Origin: an uncultured Coriobacteriaceae bacterium
Lineage (GTDB): Bacteria; Actinomycetota; Coriobacteriia; Coriobacteriales; Atopobiaceae
Length of the DNA: 64,000 nt
Reading direction: 5' to 3'
Assembly: GCA_902779675.1 (NCBI GenBank)
Contig: CACZCK010000003.1
Location: 62,001 to 126,000, forward strand
The notes under the pieces were generated by a model. The model worked only from the letters and a program-made list of their open reading frames with translations. It was not told where the DNA came from and made no database searches. How positions within the stretch are numbered: the stretch's first letter is position 1; each line of letters begins with the position of its first letter. Shown here one piece after another: positions 63,181 to 64,000 of the stretch. The translations under genes and the position numbers were made by a program.

Positions 63181-63943
63181 GCTCGAGCAGGCCAATCAGA
63201 ATCGGCTGATGCAGCACATAGATGGGCAGAGCATGGCGCCCCACAAGCTGGAGCGGAGGACAGCAGATGTCGTAAGTCCAGCTCGGGTAGCCATTCTGGC
63301 GCCACTGACGCCCAGCGGCCGCACCTGCAAGGTACATGAGGCTAAAGGGTAGCAGGGGATAATAGTCACCCGAGGCAAAACCCGGACCTGGAAACCCCAA
63401 AAACGAGAGCGCGCGATGGTCGTAGAGCCACGGAGGCAGGGTGAAGGTTGCTTCTCCAATGCCCACGTATCCGTGTGGGACGCCAAGCAGCAGCAGAAAA
63501 GCGACCACAAAGGCAAAGGCCGCCATGTAGCCTTTTGGAGCAAGGCCCGCACGATCGAGGAGATGCTCGATGAGCGTGCTTGCTCCCATGCAGAAGATGA
63601 TGCCAAACGATATGGGCGTATCGACGGCGACGATTGTCGTGGTTGCAAACACGATGGCGGCGACCGTCAGGTACTTGAACGAACGGCGAAGTCCGTTGCG
63701 TGAGAACGAGCACATGCAACCGGCAATGAACAGGAACGTCCAAGATATTGACGCACGCCATATGTCCTGAAAGGGTGGCTGGAAGAAGGCCAGGGGATGG
63801 CCATAGATGTAGCGAAGGTCGTAGCACAAGTGGAACAGAACCATCGATATGACCGAGAAGCCTCGAACGATATCGAAAAGGGCCATCCGTCCATGGGTGG
63901 ATGGCCCCTCGTGCTTTGTGGCGTGTGCGACGTCTGCGAGCAT
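63170..63943 (-). CDS. DUF1624/acyltransferase-like membrane protein
   Basis: A 257-residue polytopic membrane protein. The N-terminal motif ALFDIVRGFSVISMVLFHLCYDL at residues 21-43 is typical of DUF1624 (heparan-alpha-glucosaminide acetyltransferase-like) proteins and of acyltransferase family 3, which acylate glycans. About seven hydrophobic segments follow, ending with GRHALPIYVLHQPIL. The substrate is unknown; a surface glycan is likely. ATG at 63943 lies one base after the probable lexA stop, but a terminator hairpin (63880-63907) lies within the first codons, so the ATG at 63886 (giving 238 residues) may be the true start. Confidence 0.8.
   Translation of the reverse strand: MLADVAHATKHEGPSTHGRMALFDIVRGFSVISMVLFHLCYDLRYIYGHPLAFFQPPFQDIWRASISWTFLFIAGCMCSFSRNGLRRSFKYLTVAAIVFATTTIVAVDTPISFGIIFCMGASTLIEHLLDRAGLAPKGYMAAFAFVVAFLLLLGVPHGYVGIGEATFTLPPWLYDHRALSFLGFPGPGFASGDYYPLLPFSLMYLAGAAAGRQWRQNGYPSWTYDICCPPLQLVGRHALPIYVLHQPILIGLLELMR
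63874..63907 (-). terminator. Terminator-like hairpin at the lexA/acyltransferase junction
   Basis: On the - strand GGGCCATCC (63907-63899) pairs with GGATGGCCC (63888-63880) around ten bases, followed by TTTTC. It has the form of an intrinsic terminator for the gene entering from the right edge, yet lies inside the 5' part of the acyltransferase frame. Confidence 0.65.
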
Positions 63944-63944
63944 G

Positions 63945-64000
63945 CTACGACATAGAGCGAATGAGAGCGGTCACTCGCCCGAGGATGACCGGATTGGTGA
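63945..64000 (-). CDS. lexA: C-terminal fragment, probable LexA repressor (cut by window edge)
   Basis: Only the last 17 codons are inside the window. Read on the - strand they give TNPVILGRVTALIRSMS and a TAG at 63947-63945. The ILGRVTALIR form matches the conserved C-terminal strand of LexA proteins (ILGxV, hydrophobic, R). A LexA box in front of recA in this window supports the presence of LexA in the genome. With so few residues the call is tentative. Confidence 0.55.
   Translation of the reverse strand, partial: TNPVILGRVTALIRSMS

Noticed and set aside
63926-63952. TGCGACG, TGCGAGC and TACGACA near the probable lexA end, similar to the comEA/recA repeats
   Set aside because: Spacing is 9 and 11, the words lie in coding sequence and no -10 element follows at the expected distance.

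Overview
The window reads as one contiguous chromosomal segment of a high-GC Gram-positive bacterium. Gene content fits a host-associated actinobacterium of the class Coriobacteriia (Olsenella / Atopobium / Collinsella relatives). The evidence is the actinobacterial mihF-gmk-rpoZ block next to pyrF, a Gram-positive RNA-decay set (RNase J, RNase Y, PNPase) instead of a visible RNase E, class 1B dihydroorotate dehydrogenase with PyrK, SpoVS without other sporulation genes, and very large secreted ricin-fold cell-wall enzymes. The taxonomic placement is inference; no rRNA or tRNA gene was found. Gene density is high and most genes are on the + strand.

Layout. 1-400: no gene recognised. 401-9647: cell-surface region with a LicD-family transferase, two tandem ricin-scaffold enzymes (one ending in an L,D-transpeptidase, one in a CHAP/NlpC-like peptidase), a TagGH/Wzm-Wzt-like polymer exporter and a family 2 glycosyltransferase. 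9648-10064: a long imperfect inverted-repeat element, then the pyr promoter and a transcription attenuator. 10065-15409: pyrR-pyrB-pyrC-pyrK-pyrD-pyrF. 15562-17991: mihF, gmk, rpoZ, thiI. 18126-22238: comEA, comEC, holA. 22248-26797: a potassium module with a KdpDE-like two-component system facing a Kup transporter; it separates holA from rpsT. 27121-39008: rpsT, lepA, dusB, hemW, a membrane-anchored DnaJ variant, dnaJ, mtaB, phoH, ybeY, dgkA, era, recO. 39120-42149: a third ricin-scaffold enzyme, ending in NlpC/P60. 42323-51713: rpsO, pnp, RNase J, ftsK, a RodZ-like protein, a YajQ-family protein. 51679-56212: rimO, pgsA, cinA C-terminal type, recA, recX. 56471-63180: rny, a GHKL ATPase, spoVS, miaB, miaA, hflX. 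The right edge carries, on the - strand, an acyltransferase-like membrane protein behind the 3' end of a probable lexA.

How the parts work together. The three ricin-scaffold proteins appear to use one wall-binding platform for opposite chemistry (cross-linking versus cleavage), next to genes for exporting and decorating a surface polymer. The pyr operon is complete from PyrB to PyrF except for carAB and pyrE, and is probably controlled by PyrR through a leader terminator. comEA-comEC (DNA uptake) and recA (recombination) each have an array of TGCGACA-like direct repeats at about 11-bp spacing just upstream of a -10-like element. This suggests a shared competence regulator, and recA keeps a second, LexA-controlled promoter. 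A different 11-bp array, built on TAAAG, precedes kup and is a good candidate for the neighbouring KdpE-like regulator. rny, a GHKL ATPase of unknown role and spoVS lie next to one another in that order and are the strongest candidate for an undescribed functional unit.
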